A stretch of 25,778 nt of DNA from JALZAA01 sp035316025 (GTDB lineage Bacteria; Actinomycetota; Acidimicrobiia; IMCC26256; JACDBD01): positions 1-25,778 of the forward strand of contig DATFXL010000006.1 in NCBI GenBank assembly GCA_035316025.1, written 5' to 3'. Below are positions 1-8,461 of the stretch, piece by piece. Each line of letters starts with the position of its first letter. Position 1 is the stretch's first letter. The notes beneath the pieces are model-generated. The model did no database searches, was not told the origin of the DNA, and saw nothing but the letters and a program-made list of their open reading frames with translations. The position numbers and the translations under genes are program-made.

Positions 1-668
1 CCGCCCATCTCCTCCTCGCTCACGTCCTCCCCGACCGCCGCCTTGACGAGATGGCGCCCGCCGAGCGCCATCGACGACGTGCCCTTCACCATCGGTACGA
101 AGTCGGCCAGCGCCGGGATGTACGCCGTCCCGGCCGCGCAGTGCCCGAGCATTGCCGCCACCATCGGCACGACGCCGCTCATCGCCACCTGCTCGCGGAA
201 CAATGCACCCGCCCCCGCGAACGTCGAGCCGCTCGTCGACTGGATGCGCGCTCCGGCCGAGTCGAGCAGCCAGACGAACGGGATGCGCTGCCGGACCGAG
301 AGCTCCCGCAGCCGGGCCATCTTGTGCTCGCCGACCTGGCCCATCGACCCCGCCATCACGGTGAAGTCGTACGCGCCGACGGCGACGGGTCGCCCGTCGA
401 TCTCGCCGATCCCGGTGACGACGCCGTCGGCGGCGAGGAACCGATCTCCGAGGCCGGCGTCCATGTGGTCGGCGAGCATTCCGTACTCCACCCACGTGCC
501 CGGGTCGAGCAGCACGTCGAGGCGCTCGCGCACCGTGAGCTTGCCGAGCGAGTGCTGCCGCTCGATGCGCTCCGGCCCGCCCATCTCGAGGGCACGGTCG
601 CGACGCGCTTTCAGGTCGCCGACCAGCGGCCCCCAGTCGTGGACGTCACCGCCCCCCGTGGTGGTCAC
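1..668 (-). CDS. Acyl-CoA carboxylase carboxyltransferase (beta) subunit, 3' end cut by window edge
   Basis: Biotin-dependent acyl-CoA carboxylase carboxyltransferase, the subunit that moves the carboxyl group from biotin to acetyl-, propionyl- or a related acyl-CoA in the cytoplasm. About 222 N-terminal residues are visible. The crotonase-type carboxyltransferase core is clear: ERIERQHSLGKLTVRERLDVL near the N-terminus, then LLDSAGARIQ and GHCAAGTAYIPAL, ending in KGTSSMALGG at the window edge. The GTG start at 668-666 was chosen because GAGGA lies about 7 nt upstream and the protein then begins at the usual family distance from the RERL segment. It lies 104 nt downstream of the enoyl-CoA hydratase on the same strand, so the two are probably co-transcribed. 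A role in removing propionyl-CoA released by side-chain oxidation would fit the neighbours, but substrate specificity cannot be read from this fragment. Confidence 0.93.
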   Translation of the reverse strand, partial: MTTTGGGDVHDWGPLVGDLKARRDRALEMGGPERIERQHSLGKLTVRERLDVLLDPGTWVEYGMLADHMDAGLGDRFLAADGVVTGIGEIDGRPVAVGAYDFTVMAGSMGQVGEHKMARLRELSVRQRIPFVWLLDSAGARIQSTSGSTFAGAGALFREQVAMSGVVPMVAAMLGHCAAGTAYIPALADFVPMVKGTSSMALGGRHLVKAAVGEDVSEEEMG

Positions 669-672
669 GACG

Positions 673-771
673 TCATCCTCGCACGGCGAGCAGGTCCCAC
701 TCGCCGGGGACACCCTTCAGCTCGTGCGCGCCGCGGTCGGTGAACTCGATGCCGGAGCCGGCCACGAAGCC
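673..771 (-). pseudogene. Relic of the C-terminus of a class III adenylate/guanylate cyclase
   Basis: Directly after the TAG of the enoyl-CoA hydratase, and in the same frame, 32 codons run to a TGA at 675-673. They read GFVAGSGIEFTDRGAHELKG, then VPGEWDLLAV. From memory this is the characteristic tail of actinobacterial class III nucleotidyl cyclases (GSGI-F-DRG-HELKGVPG-W-L). The catalytic domain is absent, so this is a remnant or at most a tiny peptide with no start of its own apart from a GTG at its third codon. It ends 4 nt before the start of the carboxylase gene. No independent function is proposed. Confidence 0.72.
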
Positions 772-1554
772 CTACCGCCCCTTCCACTTCGGCTCGCGTT
801 TCTCGGCGAACGCCGCGACACCCTCGGCGGTGTCCTCGGACCCGGTCGTGATCGTGAGCATCGCCTGGAGATACGCGAGCGCGTCGTCGGGGGTCATGTC
901 GAGCACGTGGTAGAAGCTCTGACGCCCCCACCGGAGGATCAGCGGCGACTTCGACGCAAGAGTCGCGGCCAGCTCTTCGACGGCGTCGTCGAGCTCGGCG
1001 GCGGGCACGACCCGCGTGACGAACCCGATGCGCCCGGCCTCCGCGGCGTCGACACGCCGGCCCGTCATCATCAGCTCGAGGGCTCGCTTGGGCAGCATCG
1101 AACGCAGGAGCGGCACGGTGATCATGTACGGCCACAGGCCGACGTTGACCTCGGGCGTGCCGAACTGAGCGTCGTCGGACGCCACCACGAAGTCGCACGC
1201 CAGGGCGAGGCCGAACCCGCCCGCGAGGGCATAGCCGCGCACGCGCGCGATCGTCGGTTTTCCGAGGCTCCAGAGGTCGCGGAACAACGCGGCGAGAACA
1301 CCGCGTCCCTCGTGGGCGGCGGCGGCGTCCTCCTCGCCGGCGATCCCTCCTCCGCCGAGGTCCGCACCGGCACAGAACGCCTTGTCGCCCGCCCCGGTGA
1401 GGACGAGCACCCGCACGGTCTCGTCGGCCTTCGCCCGCGCGACTGCCTCCCGCAGCCCCTCCATCACGTCGAAGGACATCGAGTTCCGTCGGTCGGGTCG
1501 ATCGATCGTCGCGCGCGCGACTGCCCCCGTGACCTCGTAGCGAACGTCCGGCAT
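772..1554 (-). CDS. Enoyl-CoA hydratase/isomerase family protein
   Basis: Crotonase-fold protein of 260 residues, normal length for the family, expected to act on enoyl-CoA thioesters in beta-oxidation. First oxyanion-hole segment AFCAGADL lies at 59-66 and the second, AGGFGLALACD, at 111-121. Glu135 in TPEVNVG matches the second catalytic Glu of rat enoyl-CoA hydratase (Glu164), but the position of the first (Glu144) is Gly115. A plain hydratase is therefore less certain, and isomerase or another crotonase chemistry is possible. The ATG at 1554 lacks a Shine-Dalgarno sequence, but a TACGAT hexamer ends 6 nt before it, pointing to a leaderless message. It is transcribed towards the carboxyltransferase gene and divergently from the DUF5317 gene. 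Confidence 0.92.
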   Translation of the reverse strand: MPDVRYEVTGAVARATIDRPDRRNSMSFDVMEGLREAVARAKADETVRVLVLTGAGDKAFCAGADLGGGGIAGEEDAAAAHEGRGVLAALFRDLWSLGKPTIARVRGYALAGGFGLALACDFVVASDDAQFGTPEVNVGLWPYMITVPLLRSMLPKRALELMMTGRRVDAAEAGRIGFVTRVVPAAELDDAVEELAATLASKSPLILRWGRQSFYHVLDMTPDDALAYLQAMLTITTGSEDTAEGVAAFAEKREPKWKGR

Positions 1555-1560
1555 GGGGAG

Positions 1561-1566
1561 ATCGTA
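1561..1566 (-). promoter_or_regulatory. -10 element (TACGAT) for leaderless enoyl-CoA hydratase
   Basis: TACGAT on the minus strand fits the actinobacterial TANNNT -10 pattern. It is followed by 6 nt (CTCCCC) and the ATG at 1554, so transcription would begin at or next to the start codon. There is no ribosome-binding site. Confidence 0.5.
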
Positions 1567-1594
1567 GAGACCCGGACGGGGGAACCGCCCGTTG

Positions 1595-1600
1595 TACGGT
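1595..1600 (+). promoter_or_regulatory. -10 element (TACGGT) for the DUF5317 gene
   Basis: TACGGT fits TANNNT and lies 8 nt before the GTG at 1609, consistent with a leaderless start. It faces the TACGAT element of the opposite gene across a 54-nt divergent gap. Confidence 0.42.
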
Positions 1601-1608
1601 TGAAGGGC

Positions 1609-2382
1609 GTGGTGTCCCTCGCCGTCGTCGCCGGCGTCGCTTGTCTCGTCGTCGTCGTCACCGGAGGCAGCTTCGAGCAACTGTTCCGGTCGCGGATCCA
1701 GTCCATCTGGATGGTCGTCGTCGCGCTCGCGATCCAGATCGTGCTGGCGTTCGTCCACATCCCGGCCGACCGCCTCGACGACCTCGGCTTCGCGCTCGTG
1801 ATGGTGTCGTTCGCGCTCCTCCTCGCCTTCTGTTTCGTGAACATCCGGGTGTCGATGATGTGGGTCATCGCGGTGGGGATCGGTCTGAACGCGCTCGTTA
1901 TCGGGCTCAACCGCGGGATGCCGACCGCCGACAACGAGGTCACCCGCGGGGGCCGGACGGTCGAGGAGCCCATCGAGCGGACGGCCAAGCATCGACCGGA
2001 GAGTGACGACGACCTGCTGCCGTTCCTGGGTGATCGTCTGCGAGTTCCCGCGCCGATCGACGAGCTCGTTTCCGTCGGCGACATCGTCATCGGCATCGGC
2101 GTCGTGCTGGTCTTCTACCAAGGGAGTCGAGTTCGCCGCCGGCGCCCGCGGACCCGGGCAGCACGCATGGCTCGCATCGCGGCACGGATGCGCGAACGCG
2201 ACGAGAAGCCGGCTCCGGTCCAGACGTTCGCGACACCGGCAATCGCGTCTGAGCAGGCGTTGAAACACGACTCCAGCGACGACACGCTGGGCCTCGAGCT
2301 GGATCAGGTGTTCGCGCGTCTGGCTGCGGACGAGCATAACGACGCGCGCGCGAAGCCTGAGGAGGGGCGCGGAGAGGTCTGA
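1609..2382 (+). CDS. DUF5317 family membrane protein
   Basis: Membrane protein of about 257 residues with no assigned biochemical role. The first ~110 residues hold about four hydrophobic segments, starting at VVSLAVVAGVACLVVVV. The family-like piece LNALVIGLNRGMP is followed by a polar loop, then PFLGDRL and SVGDIVIGIGVVLVFYQGS, the order I recall for DUF5317. A basic, Arg-rich cytoplasmic stretch and a low-complexity acidic tail of about 70 residues follow, longer than I expect for the family. The GTG start at 1609 is preferred because of the TACGGT box; the TTG at 1600 and GTG at 1612 are alternatives. It stops 46 nt before the glycosyltransferase, which appears to have its own promoter. 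Confidence 0.8.
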   Translation: MVSLAVVAGVACLVVVVTGGSFEQLFRSRIQSIWMVVVALAIQIVLAFVHIPADRLDDLGFALVMVSFALLLAFCFVNIRVSMMWVIAVGIGLNALVIGLNRGMPTADNEVTRGGRTVEEPIERTAKHRPESDDDLLPFLGDRLRVPAPIDELVSVGDIVIGIGVVLVFYQGSRVRRRRPRTRAARMARIAARMRERDEKPAPVQTFATPAIASEQALKHDSSDDTLGLELDQVFARLAADEHNDARAKPEEGRGEV

Positions 2383-2415
2383 GGCCGCGCCGGAGGGTGC
2401 GGCCCGGGCGACCGG

Positions 2416-2421
2416 TATCGT
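2416..2421 (+). promoter_or_regulatory. -10 element (TATCGT) for the glycosyltransferase
   Basis: TATCGT lies exactly 7 nt before the ATG at 2429 with no Shine-Dalgarno between, supporting a leaderless start there rather than at a later ATG (2447). Confidence 0.5.
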
Positions 2422-2428
2422 CCGGTCG

Positions 2429-3508
2429 ATGGCACCGGCCGCAGCGATGCTCTCGTACCGGCTCGGCGGCACCGACGGCGTGTCGGTCGAGACGGCCAAG
2501 TGGGAGCGCGCGCTCGGCGTTCTCGGGTTCTCGACACGCCGGATCGCCGGCGAGATCTGCGGTTCTCCCCGACCCGACGACGTCGTCCTGCCCGGCTTGG
2601 CGATCGACGCGCTGGGCGGCGCCGCAGCGGCGGACCAGCTCGCGGCCGCACTGGACGGCGCCGACCTCGTGGTGGTGGAGAACATCTGCTCGCTGCCGCT
2701 GAACGCCCAGGCCTCCTTCGCCGTGTCCGAGACCCTCGCCCGTCACCCGGGTCGCATCGTCTTCCATCACCACGATCTGCCGTGGCAACGGGCCCGCTTC
2801 GCCGACGTCCGAGGCTTGCCGCCCGACCACCTCGGCGCGCTGCACGTCGTCGTCAACGACCGCTCACGCGCGGAGTTGGCGGCGCGCGGCACCAGGGCTC
2901 GCACGATCCGCAACACGTTCGACTTCGACGCGCCCGCGGGCGATCGCGCTCGGACGCGCGCCGAGCTCGGGTTCGACGACGAGGACGCGGTCGTGCTCCA
3001 GCCCACGCGTGCGATCCCCCGCAAGAACGTGCCTGGCGGCGTGCGCTTCGCCGAGGAGCTCGGAGCGCTGCTCCCGGACCGGCGCGTCGTGTACTGGCTC
3101 ACGGGCCCGGCCGAGGACGGGTACGGCTCCGAGCTGGCTCGTGTGATGTCGGCGACGGCGCTGCCCGTCGTGCTCGGGCGGGTCGCGTCGGCGGCTGACG
3201 CGTACGCCGCCGCCGACGTCGTCGTGTTCCCGTCACGCTGGGAGGGGTTCGGGAACCCTGTGGTCGAGTCGGTGATCGCCCGCCGGTCGCTCGCCGCCCG
3301 TCGCTACCCGGTGCTCGACGAGATCCTGGCCTCGGGCCTGGAGGTGTTCGACCCGGACCGGCCGGCAGAGATGGCGGCGTTCCTGTGCATGCCGGACGAG
3401 GCGATGCTCGACCGCAACGTCGAGCTGGCTCGGCGCGAGTTCTCCGTCGGCGATCTGCCGGGCCGGCTCGAGGCCGCCTTCGCCGGCCACGGCTGGACGG
3501 CGTGGTGA
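2429..3508 (+). CDS. GT-B fold glycosyltransferase, GT4-like
   Basis: Predicted cytoplasmic glycosyltransferase of 359 residues. The N-terminal domain opens with SYRLGGTDGVSVE (9-21), where GT4 enzymes carry the glycine-rich acceptor-side loop. The C-terminal domain has the LQPTRAIPRKN segment and the EGFGNPVVE pattern, with Glu272 and Glu280 forming the E-x7-E motif that binds the donor nucleotide-sugar in retaining GT4 enzymes. AAADVVVFPSRWEGFG is typical. Donor and acceptor cannot be deduced. The start at 2429 is supported by the TATCGT hexamer 7 nt upstream. Its stop overlaps the next gene by 4 nt (GTGA), so the small membrane protein is translationally coupled. Confidence 0.87.
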   Translation: MAPAAAMLSYRLGGTDGVSVETAKWERALGVLGFSTRRIAGEICGSPRPDDVVLPGLAIDALGGAAAADQLAAALDGADLVVVENICSLPLNAQASFAVSETLARHPGRIVFHHHDLPWQRARFADVRGLPPDHLGALHVVVNDRSRAELAARGTRARTIRNTFDFDAPAGDRARTRAELGFDDEDAVVLQPTRAIPRKNVPGGVRFAEELGALLPDRRVVYWLTGPAEDGYGSELARVMSATALPVVLGRVASAADAYAAADVVVFPSRWEGFGNPVVESVIARRSLAARRYPVLDEILASGLEVFDPDRPAEMAAFLCMPDEAMLDRNVELARREFSVGDLPGRLEAAFAGHGWTAW

Positions 3509-3774
3509 GCGAGTCCGACCCCGTCCTCGCCCGCCGGGCCCGGATCGCCCGGGTGGCGCGCTACGGGCAGCGCGCGGGGTACGCGGCCCTGGCGGTGGCG
3601 GTCATGAGCTTCGTCGTCGCCGCCGTCACCGACTTCCCCGCGTGGGCCGTCGATCTGTCCGTGGCCGCCCTGGTCGTGGCCATCGTGGTCCTTCCCGTTC
3701 CGATCGTCCTCGGCTACGGCATTCGCGCCGCCGAGCGTGAGGAGCGCGCACCTCCCGACGAGCGGTACCGTTGA
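3505..3774 (+). CDS. Small two-helix membrane protein
   Basis: An 89-residue protein starting with GTG at 3505, which overlaps the glycosyltransferase stop in GTGA. A basic N-terminus (LARRARIARVARYGQR) is followed by two hydrophobic segments at about 28-45 and 50-72, then a charged C-terminus. The pattern suggests a helical hairpin with both ends in the cytoplasm. No enzymatic motif is visible and I do not recognise a named family. The 4-nt overlap implies it is made together with the glycosyltransferase and could anchor or assist it (inference). Its stop codon falls inside the palindrome upstream of the alcohol dehydrogenase. Confidence 0.72.
   Translation: MSESDPVLARRARIARVARYGQRAGYAALAVAVMSFVVAAVTDFPAWAVDLSVAALVVAIVVLPVPIVLGYGIRAAEREERAPPDERYR
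3766..3771 (+). promoter_or_regulatory. -10 element (TACCGT) for the alcohol dehydrogenase
   Basis: TACCGT fits TANNNT and is immediately followed by the palindrome at 3771-3786, so the transcription start would fall inside the operator-like sequence. Confidence 0.4.
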
Positions 3775-3786
3775 CCAGCCGGTCAA
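3771..3786 (+). promoter_or_regulatory. Operator-like palindrome TTGACC-agcc-GGTCAA
   Basis: Two perfect 6-nt arms separated by 4 nt, 25 nt before the alcohol dehydrogenase ATG and directly after a TACCGT -10 candidate. The size and symmetry suit a TetR- or GntR-type repressor. It also overlaps the stop codon of the preceding gene. The regulator is unknown, and the sequence differs from the operator of the TetR gene at 6031. Confidence 0.6.
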
Positions 3787-3810
3787 GAGGACACGAACGG
3801 GGGAACGAGG

Positions 3811-4917
3811 ATGCCCAGAGCCGCGGTCTGTAGCGCGATCGACACGCCCCTCGAGGTCGTCGACCTCGAGCTCCAGGCGCCCAAGGCGAACGAGGTCAAG
3901 GTGCGGCTCGGCGCGTCGGGCGTGTGCCACTCCGATCTGTCCGTCCGCAACGGCACGTTGCTCGCGCCGCTGCCGGCCGTGCTCGGCCACGAAGGCGCGG
4001 GGGTGATCGAGGAGGTCGGCGAAGGCGTCGCGCATCTCCAGCCCGGCGACCACGTCGTGATCTCGTGGATCCCTCAGTGTCGCGACTGCTACTTCTGCGA
4101 TGCCGGCCAGGGCCACCTGTGCGACGTCGGCCTGCCGACGATCGCCACCGGCGCCCTGCTCGACGGGACACCGCGCTTCTTGCGTGACGGCCAGCCGATG
4201 CTGCAGATGTCCGCCAGCGGCACGTTCACCGAGCACACGGTCGTGCCCGCGATGAGCGCGGTGAAGGTCGACAAGGACATCCCGCTGACGGCGGCGGCGT
4301 TGATCGGCTGCGGCGTGCTGACCGGCTTCGGCGCCGCCCACAACACCGCCGACATCAGCCAGGGCGACACGGTCGCCGTCGTCGGCTGCGGCGGCGTGGG
4401 CCTGAACGTGATCCAGGGCGCCAAGTACTCGGGCGCCGAGCGGATCATCGCCATCGACATGGTCGAGGGGAAGCTGCAGACGGCGCAGAAGTTCGGTGCC
4501 ACCGACCTCGTGAACGCGAAGGAGGTGGACAGCATCGCCAAGGTCATGGAGCTGACCGACCAGCGTGGCGCGGACGTCGCCTTCGAGGTCATCGGGTTGC
4601 AGGCGACCATCGACCAGGCGTTCACGATGACTCGCCGCGGCGGTCAGACGGTGCTCGTGGGTGTGCCGGCGATGGACGTGATGATGACGATCCCTGTCGG
4701 ATTCGGGCTGATCTTCTCCGAGAAGCAGATCCGGGGTTGCCTGTACGGGTCGTCGAACGTGCACCGCGACATCCCGATGCTCGCCAACCTCTACGCGGAG
4801 GGGAAGCTCATGCTCGACGAGCTCGTCTCCCACGAGATCAGCCTCGACGAGGTCAACAAGGCGATGGACGAGATGGGCTCGGGCGAGGTCACCCGCTCGG
4901 TGATCGTCTTCAACTAG
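3811..4917 (+). CDS. Zinc-dependent alcohol dehydrogenase (MDR family)
   Basis: Medium-chain zinc alcohol dehydrogenase, 368 residues, oxidising an alcohol to an aldehyde (or the reverse) with NAD(P). Catalytic zinc ligands are visible as Cys39 (GVCHSD), His60-Glu61 (GHEGAG) and Cys167 (IGCGVLTGFGA). Four structural zinc ligands lie at Cys90, Cys93, Cys96 and Cys104. The Rossmann motif GCGGVG is at 192-197. Length and the presence of the structural zinc lobe place it with class I/III-like enzymes such as those seen in mycobacteria. GGGGGA 6 nt before the ATG at 3811 is a good ribosome-binding site. Alcohol-to-acid conversion after P450 hydroxylation is a possible role but only an inference; no KstR-like site precedes this gene. 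Confidence 0.93.
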   Translation: MPRAAVCSAIDTPLEVVDLELQAPKANEVKVRLGASGVCHSDLSVRNGTLLAPLPAVLGHEGAGVIEEVGEGVAHLQPGDHVVISWIPQCRDCYFCDAGQGHLCDVGLPTIATGALLDGTPRFLRDGQPMLQMSASGTFTEHTVVPAMSAVKVDKDIPLTAAALIGCGVLTGFGAAHNTADISQGDTVAVVGCGGVGLNVIQGAKYSGAERIIAIDMVEGKLQTAQKFGATDLVNAKEVDSIAKVMELTDQRGADVAFEVIGLQATIDQAFTMTRRGGQTVLVGVPAMDVMMTIPVGFGLIFSEKQIRGCLYGSSNVHRDIPMLANLYAEGKLMLDELVSHEISLDEVNKAMDEMGSGEVTRSVIVFN

Positions 4918-4973
4918 GTCAGGGAGATCGGCGGCTCGCCACACGGCGTTCGCCCGTTCTTCCCGTCCGGTCA

Positions 4974-4979
4974 TAACCT
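4974..4979 (+). promoter_or_regulatory. -10 element (TAACCT) for aldo/keto reductase 1
   Basis: TAACCT lies 7 nt before the ATG at 4987, with no Shine-Dalgarno, which suggests a leaderless message separate from the alcohol dehydrogenase. Confidence 0.5.
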
Positions 4980-4986
4980 CGGGGTC

Positions 4987-5994
4987 ATGGAATACCGACG
5001 GTTCGGCACGAGCGATCTCGTCGTCTCCGAGGTCGGCTTCGGCGCGTGGACGATCGCGACCGACTGGTGGGGCAGGGTCGACGACAAGGCCGGCCTCGTG
5101 CGCGCCGCGCTGGACGCGGGCGTCAACTTCTTCGACACGGCGCCGGTCTACGGCGACGGTGGCTTCGGTGAGACGATCCTCACCGAGCTGCTCGGGCGGC
5201 GCGACGACGTCGTCGTCACGACCAAGGTCGGATACGACATCGACGCCCCCCGCATCGCGCCCGGCCATTCGGAGCGACCACAGGACTGGCGTCCCGAGTC
5301 GGTGCGGGCGCAGGTCGAGTCGTCGCTAGGTCGGCTGGGGCGCGATCACATCGACTTGCTGCAGCTGCACAACGTGCGCATCGAGCCAGTGCGTGACGAT
5401 GCGCTCTGGGACGAACTGGTGAAGATCAAGGCCGAAGGAAAAGTACGCGAGCTCGGCGTCGCGCTGGGTCCCGCGATCGGGTGGGTCGACGAGGGCCTCG
5501 AAGCGCTCCGGCAACGGCCGATCGTCTCACTCCAGACCGTGTTCAACCTGCTCGAGCAGGAGCCGGGCCGGACCTTCGCAGCCGAGCCGGCGGTGACGGA
5601 GGGTCGCGTCGGGCTGATCGCTCGGGTCCCGCACGCCTCCGATGTGTTGTCGGGCAAGGTCACGCGCGACACCCCGTTCGAGGGCGACGACCATCGCGCC
5701 CACCGGAAGCGCGAGAACCTCCTCGACCTGTTCGACAAGGCCGACACGCTGGGGTTCCTCTACGGCGCCGAGACCGGGCGCACCATCGGCCAGGCGGCGG
5801 TGGCCGGCATCCTCGCCGTCGAGGGGTTCACCACGGTGCTTCCCACCAGCGTGACGGCGGACGAGGTGCGCGAGTACGCGACCGCGTCGGAGCTGCCGTT
5901 GAGCCGCGACGAGGCGTCGCAGGTGGACGCGCTCTGGCGTGACAACTTCGGCGTCACCGATCGCTACGAGATGCCACTGAAGACGAGCGGCTGA
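4987..5994 (+). CDS. Aldo/keto reductase 1
   Basis: NAD(P)H-dependent aldo/keto reductase of 335 residues, a TIM-barrel enzyme reducing aldehydes or ketones. The catalytic tetrad is complete: Asp50 and Tyr55 (FFDTAPVYG), Lys80 (TTKVGYD) and His128 (LLQLHNV). The start at 4987 is supported by the TAACCT box and by MEYRRFGTSDLVVSEVGFGA, the standard family opening. The cofactor-binding region near the C-terminus (VLPTSVTADEV) departs from the usual IPG-x-R-x2 pattern seen in the second reductase of this window, so cofactor preference is unclear. Substrate unknown. The gene ends just before the operator of the TetR gene. Confidence 0.92.
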   Translation: MEYRRFGTSDLVVSEVGFGAWTIATDWWGRVDDKAGLVRAALDAGVNFFDTAPVYGDGGFGETILTELLGRRDDVVVTTKVGYDIDAPRIAPGHSERPQDWRPESVRAQVESSLGRLGRDHIDLLQLHNVRIEPVRDDALWDELVKIKAEGKVRELGVALGPAIGWVDEGLEALRQRPIVSLQTVFNLLEQEPGRTFAAEPAVTEGRVGLIARVPHASDVLSGKVTRDTPFEGDDHRAHRKRENLLDLFDKADTLGFLYGAETGRTIGQAAVAGILAVEGFTTVLPTSVTADEVREYATASELPLSRDEASQVDALWRDNFGVTDRYEMPLKTSG

Positions 5995-6021
5995 GTTACC
6001 GGCCAGTAACCGGCGAGTAAC
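5995..6021 (+). promoter_or_regulatory. TetR operator with three GTWAC half-sites at 11-bp spacing
   Basis: GTTAC at 5995, GTAAC at 6006 and GTAAC at 6017 are spaced exactly 11 bp, about one helical turn. The first two form an imperfect palindrome TTACCGGCCAGTAA (5996-6009); the third overlaps the -10 box TAACGT (6018-6023) of the TetR gene. This is the expected layout of a self-repressing TetR operator. Confidence 0.65.
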
Positions 6022-6023
6022 GT
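6018..6023 (+). promoter_or_regulatory. -10 element (TAACGT) for tetR
   Basis: TAACGT ends 7 nt before the ATG at 6031 and shares bases with the last operator half-site. The position favours ATG 6031 over the GTG at 6022, which would sit inside the promoter. Confidence 0.5.
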
Positions 6024-6030
6024 GTCGCCG

Positions 6031-6644
6031 ATGGCGATGCGACTCCCGGCCGAGCAGCGCCGGCGCCAACTCCTCGACGTCGCCTGCGAGGTGTTCGCCG
6101 CCGGCGGCTTCCACACCACGGCGATGGACGACATCGCGGCCGCGGCCGGAGTCACGAAGCCGGTCCTGTACCAGCACTTCCCGTCGAAGCGGGCCCTGTT
6201 CGTCGAGCTGCTGGCCGATGTCGGCCGCCAGCTCCTCGACGAGCTGGCGGTGGCGACGGGCCGGGCCACGACCGGGCGGGAGCGGGTCGAGGAGGGCTTC
6301 AGCGCCTACTTTCGCTTCGTCATCAACAACCGGGCCGCGTTCCGTCTGGTGTTCGGCGCGTCGGCGCGCAACGACCCCGAGTTCGCCCGCGTTGTCGACG
6401 CCATCCTCCACGACGCTGCCGACGCCATCAGCGACCTCATCGAGATCGACGCCACGGCCGAGCACCGCCGCGTGCTCGCCCACTCGCTCGTCGGCATCGC
6501 GGAGGCCACCAGCCGTCACGCCCTGACCGACCCCGACGCGTCGCACGATCCCGACGAGCTCGCGGCGTGGATCTCCGAGCTGACCTGGTTCGGCCTCCGC
6601 GGCATCCGCCCCGAGGACCGCCCCAAGCTGTCCCCGGAATCGGG

Positions 6645-6648
<4 letters not shown>
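6031..6648 (+). CDS. TetR/AcrR family transcriptional regulator
   Basis: DNA-binding regulator of 205 residues. The N-terminal helix-turn-helix is textbook: RRRQLLDVACEVFAAGGFHT, then MDDIAAAAGVTKPVLYQHFP, roughly residues 10-55. A variable helical ligand-binding domain follows. The upstream three-half-site operator overlapping its own -10 box indicates autorepression. The ligand is unknown; a lipid or acyl-CoA would suit the surroundings. Its operator (GTTAC/GTAAC) is unlike the AACnnGTT sites elsewhere in the window, so it is probably not the regulator of those. The stop codon overlaps that of the convergent amidohydrolase (TAA at 6646-6648 against TAG at 6647-6645). Confidence 0.92.
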
Positions 6649-8375
<1,727 letters not shown>

Positions 8376-8416
8376 GATTCCTCCTGTCGCCGGTCTCGGC
8401 TATCTTGCCCCAGGAC

Positions 8417-8430
8417 GAGAACGTGTTCCA
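8417..8430 (-). promoter_or_regulatory. KstR-like site 1, between amidohydrolase and P450
   Basis: On the minus strand TGGAACACGTTCTC, which matches TnnAACnnGTTnnA at 7 of 8 fixed positions (last A is C). The inner palindrome GAAC-GT-GTTC is at 8419-8428. It lies 41 nt before the amidohydrolase GTG and 31 nt before the P450 ATG, so it could control both. Confidence 0.65.
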
Positions 8431-8461
8431 GTTTTCGCTTGGTACCCGGAGGTCCCCCGCC

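Noticed and set aside
43..1600. Long plus-strand open frame running into the DUF5317 gene
   Set aside because: It lies antisense to the carboxyltransferase and hydratase genes, has an Arg/Pro/Ser composition typical of GC-rich shadow frames, and only the part after about 1609 looks like a protein family.
3304..5268. Minus-strand 654-codon open frame over the alcohol dehydrogenase
   Set aside because: Antisense to three well-supported plus genes; low-complexity His/Asp/Arg composition and no recognisable motif.
6022..6030. GTG at 6022 as the TetR start
   Set aside because: It overlaps the -10 box; the ATG at 6031 has the correct leaderless spacing.
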